A stretch of DNA of 64,000 nt from an uncultured Bacilli bacterium. GTDB taxonomy: Bacteria > Bacillota_I > Bacilli_A > RF39 > UBA660. Shown here piece after piece: positions 17,203 through 25,881 of this stretch; within the stretch, counting starts at the first letter, position 1, and every line of letters begins with the position of its first letter. The notes beneath the pieces are model-generated. The model saw nothing but the letters and a program-made list of their open reading frames with translations. It was not told where the DNA came from and made no database searches. The DNA is taken from the NCBI GenBank assembly GCA_934168245.1, contig CAKPMY010000005.1, positions 23,656 through 87,655 of the forward strand, in the 5' to 3' direction. A program made the position numbers and the translations under genes.

Positions 17203-18555
17203 TTACTCCTTTAAGTAAACTTCATAATTGCCAATTTTCTTCACAAACTTATAATTCTCAATAATATAAGAAACTGCTTCTTTTAAATACTGCTGTGAAA
17301 AAGATTCTTCTAAATAACACTCTTTATCAATAACAATTAAAGTATCATCTAACTCTTTTAATCTATTAATTATTTTCTCTGTACCATTATAACCATAATT
17401 ACCATAGTTAGGCAAATCAAAATATGTAATTAAAGAGTCATTTTTAATTTTATAAAAGTAGTTTTCTGAACCTCTTAAAAAATAAACCGCATCCCTTTTT
17501 TGCTCTACTAAATAACTATCAAGCTTTTTCATATTGTCTACATATTCACTAGAAAAAATAGATAATTCTAAATTTTTATAGTTAACTATTTTTAAATTAC
17601 CCATACATCTAGTCTCTATAAACAACCAAATAAGCCCAAGTGCCAATATAAAAATAATTGCCTGTTTCTCTAAATTAACATTTATCTTTAAATCCGAAAA
17701 AACTATCAAAAAAAACAACGTCAAAAACAGTGAAACATGATAATAATCAATCAAAGGAAAACTACAACCCATAAATAACAATAAATAGTAATTTTTTATA
17801 TCTTTTGGCTTCTTAAAAATCCTATAAACTACTACTAAAACTGCCAAAATTAAACATCCTAAATAAAACTTATCGTAATAAAAGTTACTATGTCCAAAAT
17901 CGAAAAGGCCTAAGAAACACAAATCAATGCAAGGAACTAATCCTCCACTTAAAACTAAGTATAAAAAGCAGCCTAAAACTGGAATAAAAAAACCTCCTAT
18001 TCTTCTTAAAACCTTCTTCCAATCCTTAAATAAATAATAAATTGAAGCCAGACATAAAAGACCTCCAACAGTTTGTTTAGTAAGAAAAAGACAGCCCAGT
18101 AAAACACCAATTAAATAGTCAGACTTTCCTTCTTTTTCCAAATAAATAATGATTGTTGTAATTAACAATAGCAAAAAGTTATAACTAGGAAATATAACAG
18201 TAACCATTGCGATTGGAAAGGGCATTAATAATACTGCAAAGTAACAAAAGGCTTTTTTATCTAACAATTTAAAAACAAAGTAAGAAAAAACAGTTAATAA
18301 TAATGACTGTCCTAAGTAATAACAAATAATCGATTTAGAAAACAATAAAAAAACAGAATAAAGCATTGGTGCAAAAGGCAGAACCACTAAATTAAAGTCT
18401 GCATATGGAACCTCACCCATTCTAATTGCATAACTAAATCCAAAGTTAACATACAAATCTCCTCGAGACAAAGTATAAATAAAAATAAGACACAAAAAAG
18501 AATAAACAAAAATACATGCATATTTAACTATACTTTTCTTTATTCTCTTTTCCAT
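17203..18555 (-). CDS. GT-C-like polytopic membrane protein, paralogue 3 of 3
   Basis: The 450-residue protein is the third tandem paralogue. It shares NFGFSYAIRMGEVPYADFNLV, YLEKEGKSDYLIGVLLG, FLTKQTVGG, LCFLGLFDFG and NYGYNGTEKII. Its first outer loop reads SRGDLYVNFG, again keeping one acidic residue but not HDE. About ten membrane helices are predicted. It starts 6 nt after ftsQ ends, so it belongs to the murG-murB-ftsQ transcript. A sugar-transfer role in the envelope is inferred from fold and position. Confidence 0.65.
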   Translation of the reverse strand: MEKRIKKSIVKYACIFVYSFLCLIFIYTLSRGDLYVNFGFSYAIRMGEVPYADFNLVVLPFAPMLYSVFLLFSKSIICYYLGQSLLLTVFSYFVFKLLDKKAFCYFAVLLMPFPIAMVTVIFPSYNFLLLLITTIIIYLEKEGKSDYLIGVLLGCLFLTKQTVGGLLCLASIYYLFKDWKKVLRRIGGFFIPVLGCFLYLVLSGGLVPCIDLCFLGLFDFGHSNFYYDKFYLGCLILAVLVVVYRIFKKPKDIKNYYLLLFMGCSFPLIDYYHVSLFLTLFFLIVFSDLKINVNLEKQAIIFILALGLIWLFIETRCMGNLKIVNYKNLELSIFSSEYVDNMKKLDSYLVEQKRDAVYFLRGSENYFYKIKNDSLITYFDLPNYGNYGYNGTEKIINRLKELDDTLIVIDKECYLEESFSQQYLKEAVSYIIENYKFVKKIGNYEVYLKE

Positions 18556-18561
18556 ACCCTA

Positions 18562-19251
18562 CTACTCCTTAATTTGAAAATGATTACCACTATCTAGATA
18601 CAAAATACCTTTTCTTCCTTCCAACTGACCTAAAACATCATTATAATATTCTATCTGCTTAAACTTAGTCAAAGTCAAATAAACCATATTCCCATCATCC
18701 ATATATAAAAGGAACCTATCCTTATCAAAGTCATTAGGAACATACTCAATATCGGCTATTTTACCAAGTATCCCCTTATCTACTTTAGCCATTTTCTCAA
18801 TAAAAGTCTCATACTTAGTATCTGGAACATAATTCATAAGTCTAGGTATCCTAAATAAATCAATCTTTTCATCTACTTTAACGGTATTTCCATCTTCAAA
18901 TACCACTTCATTAGTAGAATTATTAATAAACAACGGACTATTAGAAACAATATCAATTTCTAACACATGATAAAACTTTCTTTTTATCTTAACCCCTCTA
19001 ATATAAGGGGACTTCAATAATTTCTTTTTCATTTTCAAAGTATTAGTCAAATAAAAACTTGGATATTCTCTAATACCCGCTAAATCAATAACATAATCAT
19101 CTTTTAAATAATCTCCATTAGTTATAATTATATTTTCTATCTTAGCCTGAAATACTTTAACAATTCCAAAAGACAACGCAGCAATAACTAAAACGACTAT
19201 CAAAAATGGCACGATTTTAAGTTTTTTCTTTTTGACTACCTTTTTCTTCAT
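18562..19251 (-). CDS. ftsQ: Cell division protein FtsQ/DivIB
   Basis: The 229-residue protein has a lysine-rich cytoplasmic N-terminus (residues 1-12), one transmembrane helix (about 13-30), then a POTRA domain (IENIIITNGDYLKDDYVIDLAG) and the FtsQ beta domain with KIKRKFYHVLEIDI-like and NGN-type strands. FtsQ/DivIB links early and late divisome proteins outside the membrane. Sequence conservation in this family is low, so the call rests on domain order and position after murB. It starts 5 nt downstream of the murB stop. Confidence 0.85.
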   Translation of the reverse strand: MKKKVVKKKKLKIVPFLIVVLVIAALSFGIVKVFQAKIENIIITNGDYLKDDYVIDLAGIREYPSFYLTNTLKMKKKLLKSPYIRGVKIKRKFYHVLEIDIVSNSPLFINNSTNEVVFEDGNTVKVDEKIDLFRIPRLMNYVPDTKYETFIEKMAKVDKGILGKIADIEYVPNDFDKDRFLLYMDDGNMVYLTLTKFKQIEYYNDVLGQLEGRKGILYLDSGNHFQIKE

Positions 19252-19256
19252 CTAAT

Positions 19257-20162
19257 CTACTCCCAGTTTACAAATTCTTGTTCTACTTTTAAATCAACAT
19301 TATATTTTTCTAAAACCTGATCATGAACATAATCAATTAGCATCTTTATATCTCTACTAGTTGCCTTATTATAATTAATAATAAAATTAGCATGCTTTTC
19401 ACTAACCATAGCCCCACCAATCTTATATCCCTTTAGTCCTAAATCTTCTATCATTTTACCCGCAAAACCATCTTCTGGATTACGAAAAACTGATCCTGCC
19501 GAAGGATACTCTAAAGGTTGTGAACTAATACGTCTTTCTCGTCTTTCTTTTATAACATCTTCAAGTAAATTTTTATCACCTTTTTTTAACTTCAAAACAA
19601 CTTCTAAACATATGTATTCAGGATGTTTCTGTAAAAAAGAACTACGGTAATGAAAATCCAATTCTTTATTTTCAAGTGTAATAATTTTATAATCTGGTGT
19701 CAATACTTTTACTTCTTGAACAACATATCCCATGTCACTCTTATAAGCACCAGCATTCATAAAAACCGCTCCACCTACAGTTCCTGGTATTCCAGAAGCA
19801 AACTCTAACCCTGCTAAGCCTCTTTTTGCCGCAAGTAAAGAAAGTTTAATTAAAGAAAAACCGGCTCCAACTCTAATTTTATTACTCCCAAAAAACTGTA
19901 CTTCATCAAAAGAAGACAGCTTAATAATTACTCCATCAAATAACTCATCACTAAAAAGTAAATTAGAACCATTCCCCAAAACTTTATATTTAACTTTATC
20001 TTCTTTAAGTAACTTCAATAAATTAATCAAGCACTTCGTATTTTTAGGATAAACAATTGCTAAAGCCTTTCCCCCAACTTTATAAGTTGTATATTTACTC
20101 AAAAGTGGATTTGCCTCTACTTTACCCAGATCAGACTTTATTATTTTTTCCAACACATTCAT
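19257..20162 (-). CDS. murB: UDP-N-acetylmuramate dehydrogenase MurB
   Basis: The 301-residue FAD enzyme reduces UDP-GlcNAc-enolpyruvate to UDP-MurNAc. It shows the FAD-binding segments YTTYKVGG-like, VLGNGSNLLFSD and FASGIPGTVGGAVFMNAGAY. The catalytic serine segment is YPSAGSVFRNP, and a C-terminal VEQEFVNW closes the protein. The layout fits type II MurB of Firmicutes. GGGTGA upstream of the ATG supports the start. It lies between murG and ftsQ, as in many division/wall clusters. Confidence 0.95.
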   Translation of the reverse strand: MNVLEKIIKSDLGKVEANPLLSKYTTYKVGGKALAIVYPKNTKCLINLLKLLKEDKVKYKVLGNGSNLLFSDELFDGVIIKLSSFDEVQFFGSNKIRVGAGFSLIKLSLLAAKRGLAGLEFASGIPGTVGGAVFMNAGAYKSDMGYVVQEVKVLTPDYKIITLENKELDFHYRSSFLQKHPEYICLEVVLKLKKGDKNLLEDVIKERRERRISSQPLEYPSAGSVFRNPEDGFAGKMIEDLGLKGYKIGGAMVSEKHANFIINYNKATSRDIKMLIDYVHDQVLEKYNVDLKVEQEFVNWE

Positions 20163-20168
20163 TATGCT

Positions 20169-21245
20169 TCACCCTACTAACTTTCTAATTTCTTTGTATA
20201 TTCTAGTTGCTGAATCAGTAATTCCAAACTTCCTACTAGCATCATGCATCTTTTCATATAACTTATCATTTTCTAACAACTCATCAATTTTTTCAATTAA
20301 CACATCTTTAGAAAACTCTTCTTCACTAACAATACAACAAGCCGAATTATCCTCTAACTCTTTAGCATTCATATACTGATGATTATGAGCAACATAAGGA
20401 GAAGGCACAAGTATAGCCGGTAACCCAATAGCCGTAATTTCTGCTATCGTTGAAGCCCCTGCTCTCGAAACAATTAAATCAGTATCTTTCATTAATCCAA
20501 TTAAATTATCCATAAAAGGTAAAATCTTAACATTAGAATTAACTTTTATATCTTTATAATTATCATAATAATTCTTACCCGTAATAATTAACACTTGATA
20601 CTTCTTATCATTAAAACAAGGTATCAATTCTTGTATTTTCTTAGTCATTGTAACAGATCCCAAAGATCCCATAACTATTATAACTAATTTTTTATTTTTA
20701 ACAAAGCCAAATTTTTCTCTGCTAACAATCTTAGTATCAATAATCTCTTCACTTCTAGGATTACCTGTATAAATAGTCTTTTTCTTATTAAAATATTTAA
20801 CACTTCCTGGTAAAGATACAAATATCTTATCTGCATATCTCGCTAAAAACTTATTAGATAAACCTGGTATTGAATTCTGTTCATGAATAACTATCTTATA
20901 TTTCAATTTATGAGCCGCATATAATACCGGCGCTGTTATATATCCTCCAACTCCAATAACTACATCCGGATTGAATTTTTTTATAACTTCACTGGCCTTA
21001 TTAATGGCTTTTTTATATAACCCTAAAACTCTAAAATTATCAAATAACTTCTTTCTATTTAACCCAGCCATGGCTATACCAACATACTCTATCCCGAGTT
21101 TTGGAATAATATCTTTTTCCATTCTATCGGTTGTTCCAATATATAAAAATGAACTATCTGGTTCCATCATTTTAATTTTATTTATAATCGCAATAGCCGG
21201 ATATATATGTCCCCCAGTACCACCAGCAACAACAACCACTCTCAT
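20169..21245 (-). CDS. murG: UDP-GlcNAc: lipid I transferase MurG
   Basis: The 358-residue GT-B enzyme adds GlcNAc to lipid I on the inner face of the membrane, producing lipid II. The diphosphate loop GGTGGHIYPAIAI is at the N-terminus. GVGGYITAP, HEQNSIPGLSNKFLA, VMGSLGS and the donor-site block VSRAGASTIAEITAIGLPAILVP-type segment follow. I start at the ATG of MRVVVV because GGGTGA is 4 nt upstream; the in-frame ATG four codons earlier lacks a site. It is the first gene of the cluster and has a promoter at 21295-21323. Confidence 0.96.
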   Translation of the reverse strand: MRVVVVAGGTGGHIYPAIAIINKIKMMEPDSSFLYIGTTDRMEKDIIPKLGIEYVGIAMAGLNRKKLFDNFRVLGLYKKAINKASEVIKKFNPDVVIGVGGYITAPVLYAAHKLKYKIVIHEQNSIPGLSNKFLARYADKIFVSLPGSVKYFNKKKTIYTGNPRSEEIIDTKIVSREKFGFVKNKKLVIIVMGSLGSVTMTKKIQELIPCFNDKKYQVLIITGKNYYDNYKDIKVNSNVKILPFMDNLIGLMKDTDLIVSRAGASTIAEITAIGLPAILVPSPYVAHNHQYMNAKELEDNSACCIVSEEEFSKDVLIEKIDELLENDKLYEKMHDASRKFGITDSATRIYKEIRKLVG

Positions 21246-21294
21246 TATATCACCCATTCTAAAGATAAATTTCTACTTAATCATATTCAAATAA

Positions 21295-21323
21295 ATTATA
21301 ACTCATACTAAGAAATATGTAAA
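21295..21323 (-). promoter_or_regulatory. Promoter of murG-murB-ftsQ cluster
   Basis: The minus strand has TTTACA and TATAAT at exactly 17 nt spacing, 50 nt upstream of the murG start. Confidence 0.65.
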
Positions 21324-21343
21324 TAAAAGAACTTCCTCAAAAA

Positions 21344-21372
21344 TTGTATTTTACTAAAAACTATGTTAAACT
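21344..21372 (+). promoter_or_regulatory. Promoter of tmcAL-gmk operon
   Basis: TTGTAT and TAAACT are separated by 17 nt, with TG before the -10 (extended -10), 26 nt upstream of the tmcAL start. It is divergent from the murG promoter. Confidence 0.5.
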
Positions 21373-21397
21373 AAATACCAAGAAACGAGGTAAAAAT

Positions 21398-22546
21398 ATG
21401 GAAAGTATCGGTATTATTGCAGAATATAATCCCTTTCATAATGGGCATCTTTATCATTTAAAAAAGATTAAAGAAAAATACAAAGATTCTCCCATTATTT
21501 TAGTAATGACTGGTAATTTCACTGAACGTGGCGACGTCGCAATCATTGATAAATGGAAAAGAACAGAAATTGCTCTAAAGTCCGGTGCTGACTTAGTAAT
21601 AGAACTTCCCTTTCCCTTCGCAACTCAAAGTGCTGACTATTTTAGTTATGGTGCCATAACTCTACTTGAACACCTTCACGTTACAAAAGTTATTTTTGGT
21701 AGTGAATCAAACGATATTGAGATTTTAAAATTAATTGCTAAAACTCAACATAATAATCCTGATTTTGATAAATTAGTAAAAATCTACTCTAAGTTTGGTA
21801 AAAATTATCCCACTGCCATATCTTTAGCCATTAAAGATTTAACTAATGAAATAATAACTACTCCAAACGATCTTTTAGGAGTAAGTTACATCAAAATAAT
21901 TCTTAAAAATAACTATAAAATAATTCCTGAAACTATAAAAAGAACAAATGATTATCACGCTCAAAATATTGACAATGAAATATCTAGTGCTACGTCTATA
22001 AGACTTGCTCTAAAAGAAAATAAAAACATCGACAACCAAGTTCCAGAATACACCAAAAAGTACTTAACAGATTTTCATTTTATAGAAGACTATTACCCAT
22101 TATTAAAATATAAAATACTTACAGAAAAAGACTTATCTATCTACAACACTGTCGATGAAGGGATCGATAAACTACTAAAAAAAGAAATCATATCTGCTAC
22201 TTCTTATAGCGATCTAATAACTCGTCTTAAGAGTAAAAGATATACCTACAACAAACTATCAAGAATGTTACTCCATATTCTTTGTAATTTCACTAAAGAT
22301 GAAAAAGAACAATTTAGTAACATAACCTACATCAGAATCTTAGGTCTAAATCAAACCGGTCAAAAATACTTAAATTCTATCAAAAAAGATTTAACAATCC
22401 CATTAATTAGTAAAATAAGTAAAGAAAAAGACCCCATGTTAGCCTTTGAAATAGAAACTACAAAAATATATGCTTTAAGCCTACCTACTGAAAAACAGGC
22501 CGACTTAATTAAACAAGAATATCAACATATAATAAAAGGAGAATAA
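21398..22546 (+). CDS. tmcAL: tRNA(Met) cytidine acetate ligase TmcAL
   Basis: The 382-residue nucleotidyltransferase-fold protein matches the YlbM/TmcAL family. This family uses ATP and acetate to make N4-acetylcytidine at the wobble position of elongator tRNA-Met. The HxGH-type motif FHNGHLYHL follows IGIIAEYNP at the N-terminus. Further family blocks are VMTGNFTERGDVAI, WKRTEIALKSGADLVIELP and VIFGSES. The ATG at 21398 is preceded by ACGAGG; an in-frame ATG 18 codons earlier falls inside the promoter region. It ends 2 nt before gmk. Confidence 0.9.
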   Translation: MESIGIIAEYNPFHNGHLYHLKKIKEKYKDSPIILVMTGNFTERGDVAIIDKWKRTEIALKSGADLVIELPFPFATQSADYFSYGAITLLEHLHVTKVIFGSESNDIEILKLIAKTQHNNPDFDKLVKIYSKFGKNYPTAISLAIKDLTNEIITTPNDLLGVSYIKIILKNNYKIIPETIKRTNDYHAQNIDNEISSATSIRLALKENKNIDNQVPEYTKKYLTDFHFIEDYYPLLKYKILTEKDLSIYNTVDEGIDKLLKKEIISATSYSDLITRLKSKRYTYNKLSRMLLHILCNFTKDEKEQFSNITYIRILGLNQTGQKYLNSIKKDLTIPLISKISKEKDPMLAFEIETTKIYALSLPTEKQADLIKQEYQHIIKGE

Positions 22547-22548
22547 AT

Positions 22549-23226
22549 ATGATAAAAAGTAAAAAAACAGGTCAAGTCATCGTAATATCTTCCCCATCAG
22601 GCGGTGGAAAAGGAACAGTTATTGCTGAACTATTAAAGAAAAATAAAAATCTATGGTTATCAGTTTCAACTACTTCAAGAGCAATAAGAGCCAACGATAT
22701 TCCAGGTACTACTTATAATTTTGTTTCTAAAGAAGAGTTTGAAAAGAAAATAGAAGAAGGTTATTTTTTAGAATATACAAACTATGTCGGAAACTACTAT
22801 GGTACTCCTAAAGGCACTATCAAAGAAAAATTAGACCAAGGCATCGATGTAATTTTAGAAATAGAAATAGAAGGAGCAAGTAACATTAAAAAACTTCTTC
22901 CAGAATCAATCTTCATCTTTATCATGCCACCATCTATAAAAACTCTTGTAAAAAGATTAAAAAAACGTAATACTGACAGCAATGATAAATTACTAGAACG
23001 TTTCCACAAAACTTATAAAGAAATAAATGAAGTAACTAAATATAACTATGTAGTTGTAAATGACATTCTAGAAGACACTATAGATAAAGTTGAAGCCATA
23101 ATAAAGGCTGAAAAGTGTCGTGTTGATCGTATTGAAGAAGTCTTCCTAGATACTAAAGAAGAAGAAATCCATGAATTATTAATGGAAGAAGATTATGACA
23201 ATTCAACTATAACTGAAAAAATCTAA
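22549..23226 (+). CDS. gmk: Guanylate kinase
   Basis: The 225-residue enzyme phosphorylates GMP to GDP. The P-loop SSPSGGGKGTV is near the N-terminus, followed by the GMP-binding segment TTSRAIRANDIPGTTYNFV, EYTNYVGNYYGTP and the lid with RLKKRNTD. It is slightly longer than the usual 205 residues because of an acidic C-terminal extension (about the last 25 residues). AAAGGAG precedes the ATG. It is the second gene of the plus-strand operon. Confidence 0.95.
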   Translation: MIKSKKTGQVIVISSPSGGGKGTVIAELLKKNKNLWLSVSTTSRAIRANDIPGTTYNFVSKEEFEKKIEEGYFLEYTNYVGNYYGTPKGTIKEKLDQGIDVILEIEIEGASNIKKLLPESIFIFIMPPSIKTLVKRLKKRNTDSNDKLLERFHKTYKEINEVTKYNYVVVNDILEDTIDKVEAIIKAEKCRVDRIEEVFLDTKEEEIHELLMEEDYDNSTITEKI

Positions 23227-23246
23227 AAAGATATTAAGGAGTTTAT

Positions 23247-23579
23247 ATGAAAGAAAATTTAAAAGAATACTTAGTCTATATCGATAATATTTTAAAAGAA
23301 GAAAAAATTGAAAAAGATCTACCTATAAATCATTTAACTCAAATAAAATTCTGGCAACATGAAAGACTAGTTCACTTGATTGTAACAGTCTTTGTCGGTA
23401 GTATGGCCATATTATTTTTACTATTTGCTACTATTTCTAATAATATAATGTTATATCTTCCCTTTCTTGCTACTATAATTTTGTTTATTCCTTACATATT
23501 TTATTATTACTTCTTGGAAAATGGTGTTCAAAAACTATATAAACAATACTGGGCCTTATTAGAAAAAGTAAAAAAGTAA
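23247..23579 (+). CDS. Small two-helix membrane protein of unknown function
   Basis: The 110-residue protein has a charged, lysine/glutamate-rich N-terminal half and two hydrophobic segments (about 48-68 and 72-92), with a short cytoplasmic tail. I do not recognise the family. AAGGAG lies upstream of the ATG. It follows gmk by 20 nt, so it shares the operon; rpoZ often holds this place in Bacilli but this protein is not omega. Confidence 0.7.
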   Translation: MKENLKEYLVYIDNILKEEKIEKDLPINHLTQIKFWQHERLVHLIVTVFVGSMAILFLLFATISNNIMLYLPFLATIILFIPYIFYYYFLENGVQKLYKQYWALLEKVKK

Positions 23580-23642
23580 AAAGTAAATCACCTTGGCAAA
23601 AAACTCGCCCACCGAGTACCAATAAAAATTAAAAAAGACAAT

Positions 23643-23703
23643 AAAAAAGTAATGAGTAACCTATTCTAAGTCCAAAGAATAGTACTTCTCATTACTTTTT
23701 TTA
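23643..23703. terminator. Two-way terminator between gmk operon and pyk-like gene
   Basis: A long imperfect stem (AAAAAGTAATGAG / CTCATTACTTTTT, with an inner CTATTCT / AGAATAG stem) carries A-rich and T-rich flanks on both sides and can stop transcription from both strands. Confidence 0.8.
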
Positions 23704-23706
23704 TAA

Positions 23707-25056
23707 TCAAATTTCTTCAATTTCCATAAAATTAATTTTTTCATCATTCTTACTTCCAAGTGGAAAACTACCTGTAACTAAAATATTATCTCCCTTTTCC
23801 AACTCCAAAATACTACTAGTTAATTTGACATAATCCCCATCAAAAGTATTACTTTTTAAACAACTTGCATAAACACCGTAATTAAGTGCTAGACTTCGAC
23901 AAACTTTTTCTGTTGGACATAGTGTAAAAATTATTGTTCGCGGTTTTAAATTACTAATAATCCTAGAAACATTACCATTCCTAGTATATGTAGAAATTGC
24001 TGCTACATCAATTTTATTACAAACATCGATAATACTCTGTAACATAACAGAAGTAAGTGAGTTATCTCCTATACCCTCTAAAGCATAATCAAACTTCGCA
24101 TAACTCTCAGTCGCAATAGTAATATCTGAAAACTCCATCATTTTTTCAACTGGTTCCAAAATATTAGAAAAAGAAATTGCATCTACCCCACTTAAAATTG
24201 AATTAACAATAACACTTGTTTCTAACTCTTCAGGTACAACAACAAAAACTTTATTATGTTCTCTACAAAGTTGCCCTACATATTTTTGTAATATTGAAAG
24301 TTTTTCTAAAGACACATCTGCACTTAACTTCTTTCTATCTAATATAACACCATCACAAATACTCAGAATATCTTCAAGTTCCTTAACAACAAACTTATTT
24401 TGAATTTTACAAATAACCTGCAAATCTTCTCTTTCGTATTTTTTCAATAACTGTTTAACCGCTATTACATCAATCTTAGAAGAAATTTCTGGAATTATTA
24501 AGTATTCTCCTCCATTATTACAAGCATATCTAAGATCTTCTCTATCAGAGTTACTAACATATGGAATATTTAATTTTACTCCTACAACATTTATACTTTT
24601 ATGATTTCCAAGTCTTCCACCACTCAAAATACTACAAGTTATATACTTAGCATTTTTCTCTATTACTTTTAACTTCATCTTATCATCATCTAGTAATAAA
24701 ATATCTCCAATATTTATAGTATCAAGAGCTTCTGGATGATTAACACTTATTCTTTTAGCATCACCTATTATTTTTTCCTTAACAATAGTTATCTGTAATC
24801 CTTTAATAAGTTCAACATAATCACTAACTAAAGCACCTGTTCTAAATTCTGGCCCTCTCATTTCCCAACACAAAGCAATATTGTTCTTCGTATTAGTTCT
24901 AACCTTCTTAATAGTCCTAAGAACTTCTTCTCGTTCTCTAACACTCATATTAAAACTAACCCCAATCGCATCTACTCCATTAATAGTCATATTGCCCATA
25001 GTATCATAATCAATAGAATTAGTATCAACCGTATATATAAACTTAGTCCGCTTCAC
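23707..25056 (-). CDS. Degenerate pyruvate-kinase-like protein
   Basis: The 449-residue protein follows the pyruvate kinase fold: a barrel start KRTKFIYTV, the segment EMRGPEFRTG, a B-domain lid, then KIQNKFVVKELEDIL and a C-terminal domain (DVAAISTYTRNG). Residues needed for catalysis are changed. The metal ligand Glu of the KIE motif is Gln219, the ARGDLG motif reads DRKKLS with the metal Asp replaced by Lys243, the RxNxS motif has lost its Arg, and the TQM segment is absent with a deletion of about 20-25 residues. It is probably not a working pyruvate kinase. A regulatory role is possible; a true pyk would be expected elsewhere in the genome. Confidence 0.8.
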   Translation of the reverse strand: MKRTKFIYTVDTNSIDYDTMGNMTINGVDAIGVSFNMSVREREEVLRTIKKVRTNTKNNIALCWEMRGPEFRTGALVSDYVELIKGLQITIVKEKIIGDAKRISVNHPEALDTINIGDILLLDDDKMKLKVIEKNAKYITCSILSGGRLGNHKSINVVGVKLNIPYVSNSDREDLRYACNNGGEYLIIPEISSKIDVIAVKQLLKKYEREDLQVICKIQNKFVVKELEDILSICDGVILDRKKLSADVSLEKLSILQKYVGQLCREHNKVFVVVPEELETSVIVNSILSGVDAISFSNILEPVEKMMEFSDITIATESYAKFDYALEGIGDNSLTSVMLQSIIDVCNKIDVAAISTYTRNGNVSRIISNLKPRTIIFTLCPTEKVCRSLALNYGVYASCLKSNTFDGDYVKLTSSILELEKGDNILVTGSFPLGSKNDEKINFMEIEEI

Positions 25057-25099
25057 ACTACACCAGCCTCCTACATTAAAATCATTATATCAAAAGAAA

Positions 25100-25129
25100 A
25101 CAAAAATAAAAATAGGAAACCCTATTTTT
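25100..25129 (-). terminator. Terminator after sortase gene
   Basis: AAAAATAGG / CCTATTTTT forms a 9-bp stem with a 4-nt loop, followed by ATTTTT on the minus strand. Confidence 0.75.
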
Positions 25130-25137
25130 ACTTTATT

Positions 25138-25857
25138 TTAATTTGCGATCTTTTTAGCCACAACTATTAGAAATGAACCTTCCGGATTATAGTAACAAGT
25201 CTGAAGAACTAAAATATCTTCATTACTAACATCAACTTTAGTATCATATAAAGACTGACTCTTTAACCAACGTAGATGTTCTCTGTAACCATTATCATCA
25301 AATCTTAAATTAACATGACGATAATCAGTAGTCGCTACATATACTGAAAATATTTTATAATGATACTTATCATTTATTGTTTTAAAATAAATATCACTAT
25401 GTTCTGCATAATAACTTTTATCAGCATAATTTTCAAGTAACTTAAACTCTGTATCTGCTAACTTTGAATTATGTCCATATATTAATATTTTTCGATCATC
25501 AACTTTATTTCTATAATCTAAAAATACACTACCTAACGTATTATAACTTTTATCAAGTAAATGACTCAAATAATAATCATTATCACTTGCTTGAGCAACA
25601 GGTACTACTAAATTAGTATTAACAATAGATAACTCTCCTAATATATCTGTATTGTCAAACTCTTTTTGATATTCTAAAACAACATTAGAATTGTTCTCTT
25701 CTTTACTAATTTTCTCATACTTTATCACTACTTTTTCTTGCTCTACTTGTTCTTTTTTATTCTTTATAAATTGGCTATTGTTATAAAACACCAAACCAAC
25801 AATAACTACAACTACTATAAAGAAACTTATTCTAAAAAATTTCTTTTTCACAAACAT
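25138..25857 (-). CDS. srtB: Class B sortase
   Basis: The 239-residue protein has one N-terminal membrane anchor (about residues 9-25) and a sortase domain. Class B features are SVFLDYRN, the catalytic His129 in YGHN and the catalytic Cys221 in LQTC. Sortases cut a C-terminal motif of surface proteins and join them to the wall. The conserved active-site arginine, normally a few residues after the cysteine, is not seen: no arginine follows residue 196, and the position reads GSFLIVV. The gene follows its likely substrate gene by 24 nt in the same operon. Confidence 0.85.
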   Translation of the reverse strand: MFVKKKFFRISFFIVVVVIVGLVFYNNSQFIKNKKEQVEQEKVVIKYEKISKEENNSNVVLEYQKEFDNTDILGELSIVNTNLVVPVAQASDNDYYLSHLLDKSYNTLGSVFLDYRNKVDDRKILIYGHNSKLADTEFKLLENYADKSYYAEHSDIYFKTINDKYHYKIFSVYVATTDYRHVNLRFDDNGYREHLRWLKSQSLYDTKVDVSNEDILVLQTCYYNPEGSFLIVVAKKIAN

Positions 25858-25881
25858 CCCTCTTTTATTCTATACTTACAA

